The translations under genes were made by a program, and so were the position numbers. DNA of 64,000 nt from the NCBI GenBank assembly GCA_013368795.1, contig JABFXX010000408.1, positions 1 through 64,000 of the forward strand, read 5' to 3'. The DNA comes from Kofleriaceae bacterium. Its GTDB lineage: Bacteria; Myxococcota_A; Polyangia; Haliangiales; Haliangiaceae. The notes beneath the pieces are model-generated. The model did no database searches, had not been told where the DNA came from, and saw nothing but the letters and a program-made list of their open reading frames with translations. Shown one piece after another: positions 34,258-44,126 of the stretch (position 1 is the first letter of the stretch; every line of letters starts with the position of its first letter).

Positions 34258-36924
34258 TTACAGCGGGCGCCGGCGTCGCCCCGCGATCGCGATCACGCCG
34301 AGCGTGAGGAGGATCGAGCCTTCGCCGCCACTTGCCGAGCAGCAGCCGCCACCGCCGGACTCGATCATGTCGACGCATTCGCGCGTGCAACCATCGTCGT
34401 CGAGCAGGTTACCGTCGTCGCACTGCTCGCCGACGTCGAGGTAGCCGTCGCCGCAGCGCGCGATCTTCGTCAGCGCGACGATGCACACGTCGTCGAGGTT
34501 CCAGCCGCCGAGCTGCTTGCTGCCGTCGGTCTGCAGCGACCACTTGATCTGCAGCATGCCGTCGCGCACGTACGGCGTGACGTCGATGTCGTGCAACCGC
34601 CACTCGCGATCGACGTGATCGAGCCCGCCGTTTTGCGCCTGCTTGTTGCGCCACACCTCGGTGTCGTTCGCGCTGATCGATGCCTGGTCGTACGTCGCGT
34701 CCTCGACGGTGAGCCAGCGCCGATACTGCAGGTGCACCTGATCGAAGCTGCCGACGTCGATCAGCGGGCTGTACGCCGCCGACACGAGGTTCGCGCGGTA
34801 GCGGCCATCGCTGCTGACATCGGTCCCGAACACGCCGCCGCCGGAGTACGCGCTCGCCGGATCGCCCCCGGGGCCGGACGCCTGCGGCATGCCCCACTGC
34901 CACTCGAAGCCGACGTTGCTCGACTGCTCCCAGTTCGGATCGGCGTCGAACGACTCGCACCACACGCGCTTCGGCTCGCCGAGCATGAGCTGATAGAGCG
35001 GATCGGCCGCGTTCGTCGGGAACGCCTGCGTCGTGCCGTCGTCGTACTCGACCTCGACGGAATACGACACGACGGTGCCATCGGGCAGCGCGGGCAGCTC
35101 GCCCGTCCAGGTCGAGCCTTCGGCGACGAGCTCGAATACGCTCGGCACGCCATCGCCGACCTGCCACGCGACGGAGATCCGCGTGACGGTCATCGCCGGG
35201 CAGGCGGTATCGGTCGGCGTGTCGACGGTCAGCGTGAGCTTGCGTCCGTCGACGGCGGGCGTCGACACGGTCGTGCCGCGATAGCCGTCGACGAGGCCGT
35301 GGCGGCCGAACGCGCGCTCGATCGCGCAGTAGTTCGGCGTGCCGTTGTCGAGGTCGGCATCGTCGTCGTCGGCGATGAGCGCGGCCTCGAACGTCTTCGG
35401 GAGGTCGCTCGAGCGCGCCATCACGCCGGTGAAGATCCTGTCGATCTGCTGGCGCCCCTGTGCGGCCCCGAGCCCGGCGACGAGCAGCTTGCGCAGGTCC
35501 CACAGCGTGCCCGAGATGATGAGCCCGGTGATGTGCGGGTCGAAGTCGACGTCGATCGGATAGACGCGCTCGTAGCCGCTCGGATCGATGTGCCGCAGCG
35601 GCGAGTCGTCGTAGTACATGCCGCGGCCGACCGCAGGATCGTCGGTGATGTTTGCCGCGAAGAAATCCGCGAGGCCCTCGCCGAGATGGCCGTCGGAGTC
35701 GCCGCCGGCGCCGGGGATCACGGTGTGCGAGTGCACCGAGTGTCCGAACTCGTGAAACACGATGTCGCCGACGCGGCCCGTGTTCTGGCACGTCGTGCTC
35801 GACCGAAAGAAGTGGACGTCGTTGCCCGTCGAGTACGCGTTGCACTCGCCGCTCTCGTTGACGAAGAAGTCGAGCTGCTGGTCGAGCCAAGGCGCGAGCG
35901 CCGGGTTGACGATGCGCGCCTGCGCCTTCGCGACGGTGGCGTATATGAACGTCGAGAGCTGCGCGTCGGAGAGCTCGTCGCTCGAGAGATTCCACACCGC
36001 CGATTGCCCGGGCTGGACCGGCAGCGAACCGGTCGCGAGCGCGCCCGCCTGGTTGATGATCCGCACATCCGGTCCCGACAGACCGGGCGTGACCGTCGCC
36101 GCCGAGCTGCCGGTCCACGAGAACGAGCCGTTCGCTGCGGTCGTCGTCGCGAGCGAGTTGACCGTGATCGCGGCGTTGCCAACCGCGAGGTCGTCGCGTG
36201 CGCCGTTCGCGTGGCGCAGGCCGGCGTTGTACTTCAGCGTGCCGGTCGCGAACATGATCTTGCTGTCGCGCGCGAGCGGCGTGCCGTCGGCGGCGACGTA
36301 GACATCCCAGCGATCCGGCGAGGTCGTCGACGCGACATCGAGCACGTCGGCGACGCGGTAGCCACCGCTCGTCTCGACGACGACGCGCTCGCCCGTTGGC
36401 GTCGCCGCGGTCGTCAGCGCCGTGTCGGCGAGCATCCACGCCTCGACGCGGCCGCGCATCGCCGAGTACGCGGCGCGCGTCGTCGGCACCGCGGGTGTCA
36501 CGTTCGGCTTCGCGCCGTCGAGCACCGCGAACAGCCGGTCGCCGCGCGGGCCGCGGCCGAACACGACCGCGAGCTGAGCGCCGACGACGCGCATGCCGCG
36601 ATACGTCTGGCGAAACCCGACGGTGCGCAGCTCGCCGTCGCGCGAGTTGCCGATGACGATGAAGTCCGCGGCGGTCGCGCCCGGCGCGAGCTGGGCGATC
36701 CGCGCGGCGAGGAACGCGCGCGCCTCTCGCTCGGCGATCGCACCGTCGTCGACGGCGCCGGGCGCATCGATCGGTCCGCCGGCGATCCGCGTGATCTTGC
36801 CGGCGGTCTGGGTCGCGGGCTTGCCTGCAGCGGACCCGAGCTTGCGCGGCGCGAACGCGTACCCCGGAGCGCTCGCGAGGAGCACGGCGAGGGCGAGGAC
36901 TGCGCGCACGCCCAACCATGGCAC
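34258..36924 (-). CDS. Secreted metalloprotease with FTP propeptide and MYXO-CTERM anchor
   Basis: An 888-residue surface protease. The signal peptide (about 1-24, LALAVLLASAPGYAFA) and a fungalysin/thermolysin-type propeptide precede a gluzincin active site: HEFGHSVH, with the third ligand Glu in GEGLADFFAA. Beta domains follow (about 530-820). A DUF4215-type Cys-rich repeat (CGDGYLDVGEQCDDGN) comes next, then a MYXO-CTERM sorting signal: a GG-CC pair, a hydrophobic helix and a closing RRRR. This end is processed in Myxococcota for surface display. The start is GTG 36924. It is a strong taxonomic marker. Confidence 0.93.
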   Translation of the reverse strand: MPWLGVRAVLALAVLLASAPGYAFAPRKLGSAAGKPATQTAGKITRIAGGPIDAPGAVDDGAIAEREARAFLAARIAQLAPGATAADFIVIGNSRDGELRTVGFRQTYRGMRVVGAQLAVVFGRGPRGDRLFAVLDGAKPNVTPAVPTTRAAYSAMRGRVEAWMLADTALTTAATPTGERVVVETSGGYRVADVLDVASTTSPDRWDVYVAADGTPLARDSKIMFATGTLKYNAGLRHANGARDDLAVGNAAITVNSLATTTAANGSFSWTGSSAATVTPGLSGPDVRIINQAGALATGSLPVQPGQSAVWNLSSDELSDAQLSTFIYATVAKAQARIVNPALAPWLDQQLDFFVNESGECNAYSTGNDVHFFRSSTTCQNTGRVGDIVFHEFGHSVHSHTVIPGAGGDSDGHLGEGLADFFAANITDDPAVGRGMYYDDSPLRHIDPSGYERVYPIDVDFDPHITGLIISGTLWDLRKLLVAGLGAAQGRQQIDRIFTGVMARSSDLPKTFEAALIADDDDADLDNGTPNYCAIERAFGRHGLVDGYRGTTVSTPAVDGRKLTLTVDTPTDTACPAMTVTRISVAWQVGDGVPSVFELVAEGSTWTGELPALPDGTVVSYSVEVEYDDGTTQAFPTNAADPLYQLMLGEPKRVWCESFDADPNWEQSSNVGFEWQWGMPQASGPGGDPASAYSGGGVFGTDVSSDGRYRANLVSAAYSPLIDVGSFDQVHLQYRRWLTVEDATYDQASISANDTEVWRNKQAQNGGLDHVDREWRLHDIDVTPYVRDGMLQIKWSLQTDGSKQLGGWNLDDVCIVALTKIARCGDGYLDVGEQCDDGNLLDDDGCTRECVDMIESGGGGCCSASGGEGSILLTLGVIAIAGRRRRPL

Positions 36925-36999
36925 GAGTCTCGACCCGGGGGCGAACCGAGGAGGAGTCGGCCCGAACCGACCGTGATCGCGGTCATCCGCGGCCGGGAG

Positions 37000-37335
37000 C
37001 TACTGCTCGCAGGCGGCGTACTCGAGGCAGTTCGTCGCCTTCGAGGTGCACTCGGCCTGCTTGCGCATGCCGGCCTTCGTCCCGTCGTCGAGCGACTGGT
37101 ACAGCTCGCGCGCGTTCGACATGAGCTGCGCGGTCTCACCGGTGAACACGGCGCGACACAGGCCGCGCCAGCGATCGATCGTCAGCTCGTGCGAAAGAGC
37201 CGCATCCGAGCCGGAGCCATCGAGCTGTTCGCAGCGCTCGAACATCGCTGCGGCCTTGCTGCACAGCTCGGCCTCCTTGCTCACGCCGCCCGGCTTGCAA
37301 GCCGCGAGCAGCAGGAGCAAGGAGACGGCGCGCAT
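37000..37335 (-). CDS. Small Cys-containing lipoprotein, 111 aa
   Basis: A 111-residue lipoprotein (signal MRAVSLLLLLAAC, lipid Cys 13) whose mature part is helical with six further Cys (ELCSKAAAMFERC, GLC, AEC, NCLEYAAC). It was not recognised. It starts one base after the metK stop on the same strand, so it is probably cotranscribed with metK. Confidence 0.7.
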   Translation of the reverse strand: MRAVSLLLLLAACKPGGVSKEAELCSKAAAMFERCEQLDGSGSDAALSHELTIDRWRGLCRAVFTGETAQLMSNARELYQSLDDGTKAGMRKQAECTSKATNCLEYAACEQ

Positions 37336-37336
37336 G

Positions 37337-38593
37337 TCAGGCCCGCGCCACCGACGAGGACTTGGTCTTGCCGGCCGGCTTCTTCGAGGCGGCGGCCTTG
37401 CCGTTGCCGTTCGTGACGGCGTGACCGTTGCCGGCCTTCGCGTGGTCCTTGAGCTTGTCGACGAGCGGCGTCGCTTCCCACGTGAAGTCCGGGATCTCGC
37501 GGCCGAAGTGACCGTACGCCGCCGTCTGGCGGAAGATCGGGCGGCGGAGCTTGAGCTCCTGGATCAGCATGCCGGGGCGCGCGTCGAACACCGCGGAGAC
37601 CGCCTTCGTCAGCTTCTCGTCGGAGACGACGCCGGTGCCGAACGTGTCGACGAGCATCGACACCGGCTCGGCGACGCCGATCGCGTACGCGAACTGGACC
37701 TCGCAGCGCTTCGCGAGACCCGCCGCGACGACGTGCTTCGCGATGAAGCGCGCGTAGTACGCGGCCGAGCGATCGACCTTGCTCGGATCCTTGCCCGAGA
37801 ACGCGCCGCCGCCGTGGCGCGCGTAGCCGCCGTACGTGTCGACGATGATCTTGCGGCCGGTGAGGCCGGCGTCGCCGTGCGGGCCACCGATGACGAAGCG
37901 GCCGGTCGGGTTGATGTGGATCTTCGTCTTGTTGGTGACGAGCTTCGCCGGGACGATCGGCTTGATGACGTACTCGCGGATCGCCTCCTCGATCGTCTTC
38001 TGCTTCACCTTGTCGTCGTGCTGCGTCGAGACGACGATCGCCTCGATGCCGGTGATCTGGCCGTCCTCGTAGCGCACCGAGACCTGCGTCTTGCCGTCGG
38101 GGCGCAGCCAGTCGATGCCCTTCGTCTTCTTCTTGCGAACCTCGGCGAGCTTGTGGGCCAGCTGATGCGCGAGCTGGATCGGCATCGGCATCAGCTCCTT
38201 CGTCTCGTCGCACGCGTAGCCGAACATGAGGCCCTGGTCGCCTGCGCCCTGCTTCGACGGGTCGCCGCGATCGACGCCCTGCGCGATATCGGGAGACTGC
38301 TGAGCGACCGCCACCATCACGGCGCACGAGTCCGCGTCGAAGCCCATATCGGAGCTGGTGAACCCGATCTCCTTCACCGTCTGACGAACGATCTTCGGAT
38401 AGTCGAGCACGGCCTTCGTCGTGATCTCACCGGCGAGCAGCACGAAACCCGTCTTCGTGACCGACTCGCACGCGACGCGGCTGTTCGGATCCTGAGCGAG
38501 GCAAGCGTCGAGGACGGCGTCCGAGACGGCGTCGCACAGCTTATCCGGGTGACCTTCGGTGACGGATTCAGACGAGAACAGGTGACTAGCCAT
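37337..38593 (-). CDS. metK: S-adenosylmethionine synthetase
   Basis: Makes S-adenosylmethionine from methionine and ATP. A 418-residue cytoplasmic enzyme starting [16 protein letters not shown]. The ATP-binding signature [12 protein letters not shown] and the second signature [19 protein letters not shown] are complete. It is longer than usual (about 385-395) because of a 30-residue C-terminal tail rich in Lys, Ala, Gly and Asn after DHAKAGNG, probably disordered. A clear promoter lies just upstream, and the intergenic region is too short for a SAM riboswitch. Confidence 0.97.
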   Translation of the reverse strand: MASHLFSSESVTEGHPDKLCDAVSDAVLDACLAQDPNSRVACESVTKTGFVLLAGEITTKAVLDYPKIVRQTVKEIGFTSSDMGFDADSCAVMVAVAQQSPDIAQGVDRGDPSKQGAGDQGLMFGYACDETKELMPMPIQLAHQLAHKLAEVRKKKTKGIDWLRPDGKTQVSVRYEDGQITGIEAIVVSTQHDDKVKQKTIEEAIREYVIKPIVPAKLVTNKTKIHINPTGRFVIGGPHGDAGLTGRKIIVDTYGGYARHGGGAFSGKDPSKVDRSAAYYARFIAKHVVAAGLAKRCEVQFAYAIGVAEPVSMLVDTFGTGVVSDEKLTKAVSAVFDARPGMLIQELKLRRPIFRQTAAYGHFGREIPDFTWEATPLVDKLKDHAKAGNGHAVTNGNGKAAASKKPAGKTKSSSVARA

Positions 38594-38604
38594 GTGTTGG
38601 CGGG

Positions 38605-38633
38605 ACTATTCAGGTTCAGGCGTCCGCTGTCAA
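38605..38633 (-). promoter_or_regulatory. Sigma70 promoter of metK
   Basis: On the minus strand TTGACA (38633-38628) is a perfect -35, followed by a 17-bp spacer and AATAGT (38610-38605), 4 of 6 at -10. The ATG at 38593 is 11 nt further, so the leader would be only about 5 nt. Confidence 0.8.
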
Positions 38634-38659
38634 CGGAGGAACGAGGTACCATAGCGGAG

Positions 38660-39307
38660 ATGCGACTGTGGCTAATCGCATGTCTGGTGGCCCTCGTAGC
38701 GTGCGGTGGCAAACCTCCGATTCCCAAGCGAGGCGTCGTCGAGGGAGATCTCGGAGCGTGGAAGTTCCGTCGGTTCCAATCGGTGCTCGACGTCGAGGTC
38801 TGGGTCGATAACAACAGCGCCGTCGCATACACGGCGAGCTACGTCCCCGAAGACATCGAGAAGCGCGGCCATCCCGAGGACAAGGACGTCGTGAACGTCT
38901 TTGTTACACGTTACGAGAAGGACGACGGCGTGCTGCGCCAGACCGTGAAGTTCGTCCGCAGGCTCGGCGCTGAAGGCGGCTATCAGGTCGACGAGCACAA
39001 GATTGGCGGCGCGCGCGTACTGACGATCAACGGCCACGGCGAGACCTGGGTCATGTGGGCTGCGAAGAATCACGTCGTGAAGGTCGGCGGCCGCGGCCGC
39101 GAGTCGGTGCCCGATTCCGTCGTCGAGAGCTACGCGGATCGCTATCCGTCGGTGATCGCGGGCGGCGTGCTCGAAGGACCGCTCCCGGTGGGCCCCGACA
39201 ATGCCGTCGAGCAAGAGGACAAGCCGGAGTACGACGCGAATAACCCTCGGCCCGATCTCGAGAAGTACGACCCGAAGAAGACCAAGATCCCCGACAAGAA
39301 GAAGTAG
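38660..39307 (+). CDS. Lipoprotein of unknown function, 215 aa
   Basis: A 215-residue protein with the lipoprotein signal MRLWLIACLVALVAC (lipid Cys 15). The mature domain is beta-rich (VEVWVDNNSAVAYTASYV, VVNVFVTRYEKDD), and a Lys/Asp/Pro-rich tail ends DPKKTKIPDKKK. No family recognised. ATG 38660 is preceded by GGAG. It is divergent from metK and 9 bp upstream of hisD; a TANNNT box for hisD (TAGTCT) overlaps its stop codon. Confidence 0.75.
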   Translation: MRLWLIACLVALVACGGKPPIPKRGVVEGDLGAWKFRRFQSVLDVEVWVDNNSAVAYTASYVPEDIEKRGHPEDKDVVNVFVTRYEKDDGVLRQTVKFVRRLGAEGGYQVDEHKIGGARVLTINGHGETWVMWAAKNHVVKVGGRGRESVPDSVVESYADRYPSVIAGGVLEGPLPVGPDNAVEQEDKPEYDANNPRPDLEKYDPKKTKIPDKKK

Positions 39308-39316
39308 TCTTCGCTC

Positions 39317-40576
39317 ATGTTGCTAAGGCAGATCCGGGGCGGTTCGCCGGAAGCCGAGAAGCTGCTCGATCGATCGACGCGCTTCGAGGACGGCGTCGAC
39401 GATGCGGTCGCCGCGATCCTGCAGGACGTCCGGTTCCGCGGCGACGAAGCGGTCGCCGAGTACACGCGCAAGTTCGATCGCCGCGAGCCGCCGTACGAGG
39501 TGACGCGCGAGCGCTGGGATCAGCTCGCGGGGACGGTCGGCAAGCGCGTCCACGATGCGCTCGATCTCGCGGCGACGCGGATCCGATCGTTCCACGAGCG
39601 CCAGCGCGAGCCCGACGTCGACGTCACGCTCGATGGCGTTCGGCTCGAGCTGCGCGTCACGCCGCTCCACCGCGTCGGCCTCTACGTGCCCGGCGGAACC
39701 GCGCGCTCTCCGTCGAGCGTCCTCATGCCCGCGATCCCCGCGAAGGTCGCGGGCGTCGCCGAGGTGATCATGGTGACGCCGGGCGCGTCGCCCGAGGCGA
39801 TGCTCGCCGCGCGGCTCGCCGGCGTCGATCGCGTGTTCGAGCTCGGCGGCGCGCAAGCCGTCGGCGCGCTCGCGTACGGCACCGCGACCGTTCCGCGCGT
39901 CGACAAGATCGTCGGTCCCGGCAACGCGTGGGTCGCGTCGGCCAAGCGCCAGGTCTACGGCGAGGTCGACATCGACTCGGTGGCCGGCCCGTCCGAGGTC
40001 CTGATCATCGCCGACGACTCCGCGCTCCCCGCGTGGGTCGCCGCCGACCTGCTCGCCCAGGCCGAGCACGACCGCGAGGCGCGCGCGATCCTCGTGACGC
40101 CGTCGACCGCGCTCGCGTCGGCGGTCTCCGCCGAGCTCGAGACGCAGCTCGCCACGCTGCCACGCAAGCACATCGCCGAGCAGTCGATCGCGGAGCACGG
40201 CGCGTGCGTGATCGTCGGCTCGATCGACGACGCGATCGCGTTCGCGAACCGGTTCGCGCCGGAGCACCTCGAGCTCGATGTCGCCGACGCGCGCACGGTT
40301 GCCACGCGTTGCACGACCGCGGGCGCGATCTTCGTCGGCAAGTGGTCGTCGGAGGCCGCGGGCGACTACGTCGCGGGCGCGAATCACGTGCTGCCGACCG
40401 GCGGAGCCGCGCGCTACGCGTCGCCGCTCGGCGTCCACGACTTCCGCAAGCGGACCTCGATCGTCGAGTACAGCGAGGCCGCCGCGATCGCCCACGCCGA
40501 CGACATCGCGGAGCTCGCCGCGTGCGAGGGCCTCGACGCGCACGGCCGCTCCGCGCTGCGAAGGAAGCAGAAATGA
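39317..40576 (+). CDS. hisD: Histidinol dehydrogenase
   Basis: Last enzyme of histidine synthesis, oxidising L-histidinol to L-histidine with two NAD. A 419-residue protein with GLYVPGGTA, the long signature around [19 protein letters not shown] and [16 protein letters not shown], the zinc/catalytic AQAEHDREA, and FAPEHLEL. The stop (TGA 40574-40576) overlaps the ATG of a 33-residue Cys protein, itself coupled to hisC. Confidence 0.97.
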   Translation: MLLRQIRGGSPEAEKLLDRSTRFEDGVDDAVAAILQDVRFRGDEAVAEYTRKFDRREPPYEVTRERWDQLAGTVGKRVHDALDLAATRIRSFHERQREPDVDVTLDGVRLELRVTPLHRVGLYVPGGTARSPSSVLMPAIPAKVAGVAEVIMVTPGASPEAMLAARLAGVDRVFELGGAQAVGALAYGTATVPRVDKIVGPGNAWVASAKRQVYGEVDIDSVAGPSEVLIIADDSALPAWVAADLLAQAEHDREARAILVTPSTALASAVSAELETQLATLPRKHIAEQSIAEHGACVIVGSIDDAIAFANRFAPEHLELDVADARTVATRCTTAGAIFVGKWSSEAAGDYVAGANHVLPTGGAARYASPLGVHDFRKRTSIVEYSEAAAIAHADDIAELAACEGLDAHGRSALRRKQK

Positions 40577-40674
40577 TGGGGACGGTCTTCACTTGCTTAA
40601 CTTGTGGCGCGCAAGCCTGCGAAATCCGCGGACCGTGTACCGGTAAGTTTTACTTGTACGAGGACACGCCGTGA
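40573..40674 (+). CDS. 33-aa four-Cys microprotein coupled between hisD and hisC
   Basis: ATG 40573 overlaps the hisD stop as ATGA, and its TGA (40672-40674) overlaps the hisC GTG as GTGA, so all three should be translated together. The 33 residues carry four Cys (positions 8, 11, 16 and 22; C-x2-C-x4-C-x5-C) in a zinc-ribbon-like order, with an aromatic/acidic tail KFYLYEDTP. Codon use is clearly less GC-rich than in hisD or hisC (TTA, AGT-free but TTT/TTG/AAA-type choices). No known his enzyme fits. It may be a metal-binding accessory or regulatory peptide. The double overlap and Cys spacing argue it is real. Confidence 0.65.
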   Translation: MMGTVFTCLTCGAQACEIRGPCTGKFYLYEDTP

Positions 40675-41798
40675 GTGCCGACGACGGTCTCGGTCCTCTC
40701 GCGGCGCGCGTGCCCGAGGTGCTGCGCGGCTCTGCCGCCTACCACGTGCCGCAGCCGCCGAACGTGCGCGCGAAGCTCGACGCCAACGAGCTGCCGTTCG
40801 CGATGCCGCTCGAGCTGCGCCAGCGACTCGGCGCCGCGCTCGCCGAGGTCGCGCTCGAGCGATACCCGGATCCGAATGCGCGAGAGCTGCGCGCGCTCGT
40901 CGCGAGTCAGCTCGGCGTCGGTCCCGATCAGCTCGTGTTCGGCAACGGCTCGGACGAGTCGATCGCGATGCTCGTCGACGTGTTCGCCGCACCTCGCACG
41001 GCGCACGTGCACGGCGGCGGTGGCGAGCGACCGGCGGCGATCCTCTACCCGACGCCGACGTTCGTGTACTACCGGCTCGCCGCGACCGCCCGCGGCGTCG
41101 AGCCGATCGAGGTCCCGCTCGACGCACGGTTCGAGCTCGACGAGACCGCGATCGAGCGCGCGATCGAGCAGCACAAGCCGAGCGTCGTCTTCCTCGCGCT
41201 GCCGAACAACCCGACGGGCACGCTGTGGCGCACCGACTTCGCCGTCGAGCTCGCCGCGCGTCATCGCGATATCGCGATCGTCTCCGACGAGGCGTACTTC
41301 GCGTACAGCGGTCGCACGAACCTCCCGCATCTCGCGGCGCACCCGAACCTGATCGTCATGCGCACGCTGTCGAAGGTGGGCATGGCGGGCATCCGCGTCG
41401 GCTTCACGATCTCGTCGCCGGCGATCGCGCAGCTGCTCGAGAAGGTGCGGCCGCCGTACAACGTCAGCTCGCTCGATCAGCGCGCGGCCGTGTTCCTGCT
41501 CACCGAGGCGCGCGGGTGGTGCGCGGCGCGCGCGGCCGAGGTCGTCGCCGAGCGGCCGAAGCTCGCCGCGGCACTCGCGGCGCTGCCCGGCGTCACCGCG
41601 TTCGTGACCGAGGCGAACCTCGTGCTCGCGAAGTTCGGTGCGGGCCGCGCGACGAAGATCTGGCAGGGGCTCGCCGATCGCGGCCTGCTCGTGCGCACGT
41701 TCGATCGGCCAGGCCCGCTCGAGGGCTGCCTGCGGATCACGGTCGGCACGCCCGAAGAGAACGCGGCGCTGATCGAAGCACTGACGGCGCTGTGCTGA
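40671..41798 (+). CDS. hisC: Histidinol-phosphate aminotransferase
   Basis: PLP-dependent transaminase of histidine synthesis, 375 residues. Fold-type I features are present: LDANELPFAMP near the N-terminus, the NPTGTLW turn (about 180), VSDEAYFAY with the Asp for the PLP nitrogen, and the Schiff-base Lys in TLSKVGMAGIRVGF (about 232). GTG 40671 gives the family start and overlaps the microprotein. Its stop overlaps the GTG of the M28 peptidase gene by a few bases. Confidence 0.95.
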   Translation: MSADDGLGPLAARVPEVLRGSAAYHVPQPPNVRAKLDANELPFAMPLELRQRLGAALAEVALERYPDPNARELRALVASQLGVGPDQLVFGNGSDESIAMLVDVFAAPRTAHVHGGGGERPAAILYPTPTFVYYRLAATARGVEPIEVPLDARFELDETAIERAIEQHKPSVVFLALPNNPTGTLWRTDFAVELAARHRDIAIVSDEAYFAYSGRTNLPHLAAHPNLIVMRTLSKVGMAGIRVGFTISSPAIAQLLEKVRPPYNVSSLDQRAAVFLLTEARGWCAARAAEVVAERPKLAAALAALPGVTAFVTEANLVLAKFGAGRATKIWQGLADRGLLVRTFDRPGPLEGCLRITVGTPEENAALIEALTALC

Positions 41799-43489
41799 TC
41801 GCTCGCGTCGCGTGCCTGTTGATCGTCGCGGCGATCGCGGCATGCGATGGCGAGCCACGCGGACAGGGCATCGACGTCGATCGCGCGATGACGGTCGTCC
41901 AGGCGCTCGCGGGCGAGCAGGGCGGACCTCGCTTCTACAACCAGGGCGATGGCAAGACGCCGCTCTGGATCGAGCACGAGCTCGCGGTGCTCGGCGTGCC
42001 GTTCGAGCGTGCCGAGGTCGGGCGTGTTCGCTTGCCGGCGATCGAGGTCCTCGGCACGCGCTATCGCCCGGCGCACGAGGTCTCGTGCGTCGACTGGAAC
42101 GTGCTCGCCCGCTTCGGTCCACCCGACGGCAAGGCGCTGCTGATCATGGCGCACTACGACACCGTCGCCGGCAGTCCCGGCGCCGTCGACAATGCAGCCT
42201 CCGTCGGCCTCTTGCTCGCGCTCGCGAAGGAGCTGCGCTGGGAGCCTCCCGCGCAGCCGGTGATCCTCGCGTTCACCGCGGCCGAAGAGGTCGGCCTCGT
42301 CGGCGCCGAGGCGCTCGCGGCCCAGCTCGGCGACGAGGTCGCGTTCGCGATCGCGCTCGACATGGTCGGCGGCGACGGTCCGCTCGTCGTCAACGGCGCG
42401 AGCACGCTGATCGGTCGCGCCGAGCTGGCGTGGCTGCAGACCGCGGCGGACGCGACCGGCGTCGAGCTCTCCGTCCCGATCCCGCATCGCGTCGTCAGCC
42501 GGTTCTGGCCGCAGGCGGAGCGCGCGGATCACGGCGCGTTCACCCGCCGTGGCGTCCGCGCGATTCACTTTTACAACCGCGGCAACGACGGCGAGTGGAT
42601 CGATCGCGCGTATCACAGCGACCGCGATGTCCCGTCGCGCGTGCATCGCGAGTCGGTCGCCGACGTCGGACGCCTGCTGCGCGCGCTGATCGCGATGCCG
42701 GTCCCCGCGCACGACGGCGACGGCTTCGACATCCCGCTCGCGCACGTCGTCGTGCCGCGCTGGGCGCTCGTCGCATTCGACCTCGCGCTCGCGCTCGCCG
42801 CGCTCGCCGCGCTGTTTCGCAAGGTGCAGCGCGATCGCCGGCGCGGCCTCGGCCTCGTCGCGGGCCTTGTCTGCTTCGCGCTCGCCGCGCTCGCCGCGTA
42901 CGTCGCCGAGCTCGCGACGTTGCCATTCGACGGCGCATGGACGCTGTCACCGCTCGCGAAGACGATCGCATCGACGCTCGTCCTCGCCGGCGCGTTCGGC
43001 CTCGTCACGCGCGCGGCCGCTCGCCTCTCGCCGTGGATCGGCGCGCATCGGTATCGCGTGGTCGCCGCCGCGGTCCCGCTCGCGATCGGCGTCGCGCTCC
43101 TCGCGCTCGGTGCCGCCGAGCTCGCGTGGGTCTGGCTCGTTCCGGCCGCGGCGATCGCCGTCCTGCCCGCGCCGATCGGCGTCCTGGCCTCGCTGCTCCC
43201 GGCGCTGCTCGTCCTCTCTCCGCTGCAGCTCCGCGAGGGCGTCTGGAACGGCTTCATCCCGCCGTCACTCCCGCTCTCGCTTCTGGTCGCGGTGATCGAA
43301 GTTCCGTTCATCGCGTCCGTCGCCTGGATGCTCCGCCGCCGGGCCTACACCGGACCGCTGGGGACGTTCGTCCTGGGGGTGGGGTGTGGACTGGCCGTGA
43401 TCGCCGGACTCTCGTTTGCGGCTCTCGCCGAACCTGCATGTAGGCCTAGGGAATTCAGCACATTTGGGCTCGCCTGCGAGCGCGTCTAG
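41792..43489 (+). CDS. M28 family metallopeptidase with C-terminal membrane domain
   Basis: A 565-residue protein. A lipoprotein-like signal (LLIVAAIAACDGEP) is followed by an M28 aminopeptidase domain (about 25-300). Its zinc ligands appear as MAHYDTVAGSPGAVDN (His, then bridging Asp), TAAEEVGLVGA (catalytic Glu pair), ALDMVG and YHSDRDVPSRVH. The last 250 residues have about seven hydrophobic helices. It therefore probably acts at the outer face of the inner membrane on peptides. GTG 41792 overlaps the hisC stop, but it is unlikely to take part in histidine synthesis. Confidence 0.85.
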   Translation: MLIARVACLLIVAAIAACDGEPRGQGIDVDRAMTVVQALAGEQGGPRFYNQGDGKTPLWIEHELAVLGVPFERAEVGRVRLPAIEVLGTRYRPAHEVSCVDWNVLARFGPPDGKALLIMAHYDTVAGSPGAVDNAASVGLLLALAKELRWEPPAQPVILAFTAAEEVGLVGAEALAAQLGDEVAFAIALDMVGGDGPLVVNGASTLIGRAELAWLQTAADATGVELSVPIPHRVVSRFWPQAERADHGAFTRRGVRAIHFYNRGNDGEWIDRAYHSDRDVPSRVHRESVADVGRLLRALIAMPVPAHDGDGFDIPLAHVVVPRWALVAFDLALALAALAALFRKVQRDRRRGLGLVAGLVCFALAALAAYVAELATLPFDGAWTLSPLAKTIASTLVLAGAFGLVTRAAARLSPWIGAHRYRVVAAAVPLAIGVALLALGAAELAWVWLVPAAAIAVLPAPIGVLASLLPALLVLSPLQLREGVWNGFIPPSLPLSLLVAVIEVPFIASVAWMLRRRAYTGPLGTFVLGVGCGLAVIAGLSFAALAEPACRPREFSTFGLACERV

Positions 43490-43536
43490 CTATTGCATTA
43501 CCGCTCCTTTACATCGGAATCTTTGACTGGGGAGCC

Positions 43537-44106
43537 ATGACTCGAACTGTCGTCATCCTTTCTGTACTTCTGGCCGCGTGCGATGTCGGCTCGATCCAGC
43601 AGCCCGGCACGGGCACTGATGGTGGCGGGAGTGGCTCGGGCAGCGGCAGCAACTGCGAGACCCTCAACGCCGCCAACGCACCGGACGGTCACCACACCGA
43701 TCAGACCGCGGTCACGCAGGCGACGGCGATGCAGGGCTGCATGTCCAACGCCGGCTGTCACAACGAGGCGAAGGGCCTCGGCACCGGAGCGCCGGCCTAT
43801 ACGTACGCGGGCACGCTGTTCAAGGACACGGCGGGCACCCAGCCGCTCGCCGGCGCGACGATCTTCGTGAAGCTCGGTGCCACCGAGAAGAAGGTCGTCA
43901 CCGCGAACAACGGCAACTTCTGGTTCGTCGGCGGCGTCGCCGGCATCGATGCGCCGACGAACGCGATGACCGCGACGACCCGGGCGAGCGCGTGCCCGCC
44001 GCCCGACGCGCCGATGGCCGGCATGCTCGTTCAGGGCAACGGCGACTGCAACTCGTGCCACAGGACGCCCGGCGGCTCGACGCTGCCCATGTACATCATG
44101 CGGTAG
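43537..44106 (+). CDS. Lipoprotein with CxxCH heme-type motif
   Basis: A 189-residue lipoprotein (signal MTRTVVILSVLLAAC, lipid Cys 15) with a Gly/Ser-rich spacer (about 24-38). The mature domain has QGCMSNAGCHNEAKG (C-x5-CH) and, near the end, GDCNSCHRTPGG, a canonical CxxCH heme c attachment motif. It may be a periplasmic cytochrome c-like electron carrier. With only one clear CxxCH, a metal-binding role is also possible. A GGGGAG ribosome-binding site precedes ATG 43537, and an intrinsic terminator follows. Confidence 0.7.
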   Translation: MTRTVVILSVLLAACDVGSIQQPGTGTDGGGSGSGSGSNCETLNAANAPDGHHTDQTAVTQATAMQGCMSNAGCHNEAKGLGTGAPAYTYAGTLFKDTAGTQPLAGATIFVKLGATEKKVVTANNGNFWFVGGVAGIDAPTNAMTATTRASACPPPDAPMAGMLVQGNGDCNSCHRTPGGSTLPMYIMR

Positions 44107-44126
44107 CTGCGGCTACGTGCAGGCCA

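Noticed and set aside
38594-38659. SAM riboswitch before metK
   Set aside because: Only 66 bp separate metK from the divergent gene, and the mapped promoter leaves a leader of about 5 nt, too short for any SAM riboswitch.
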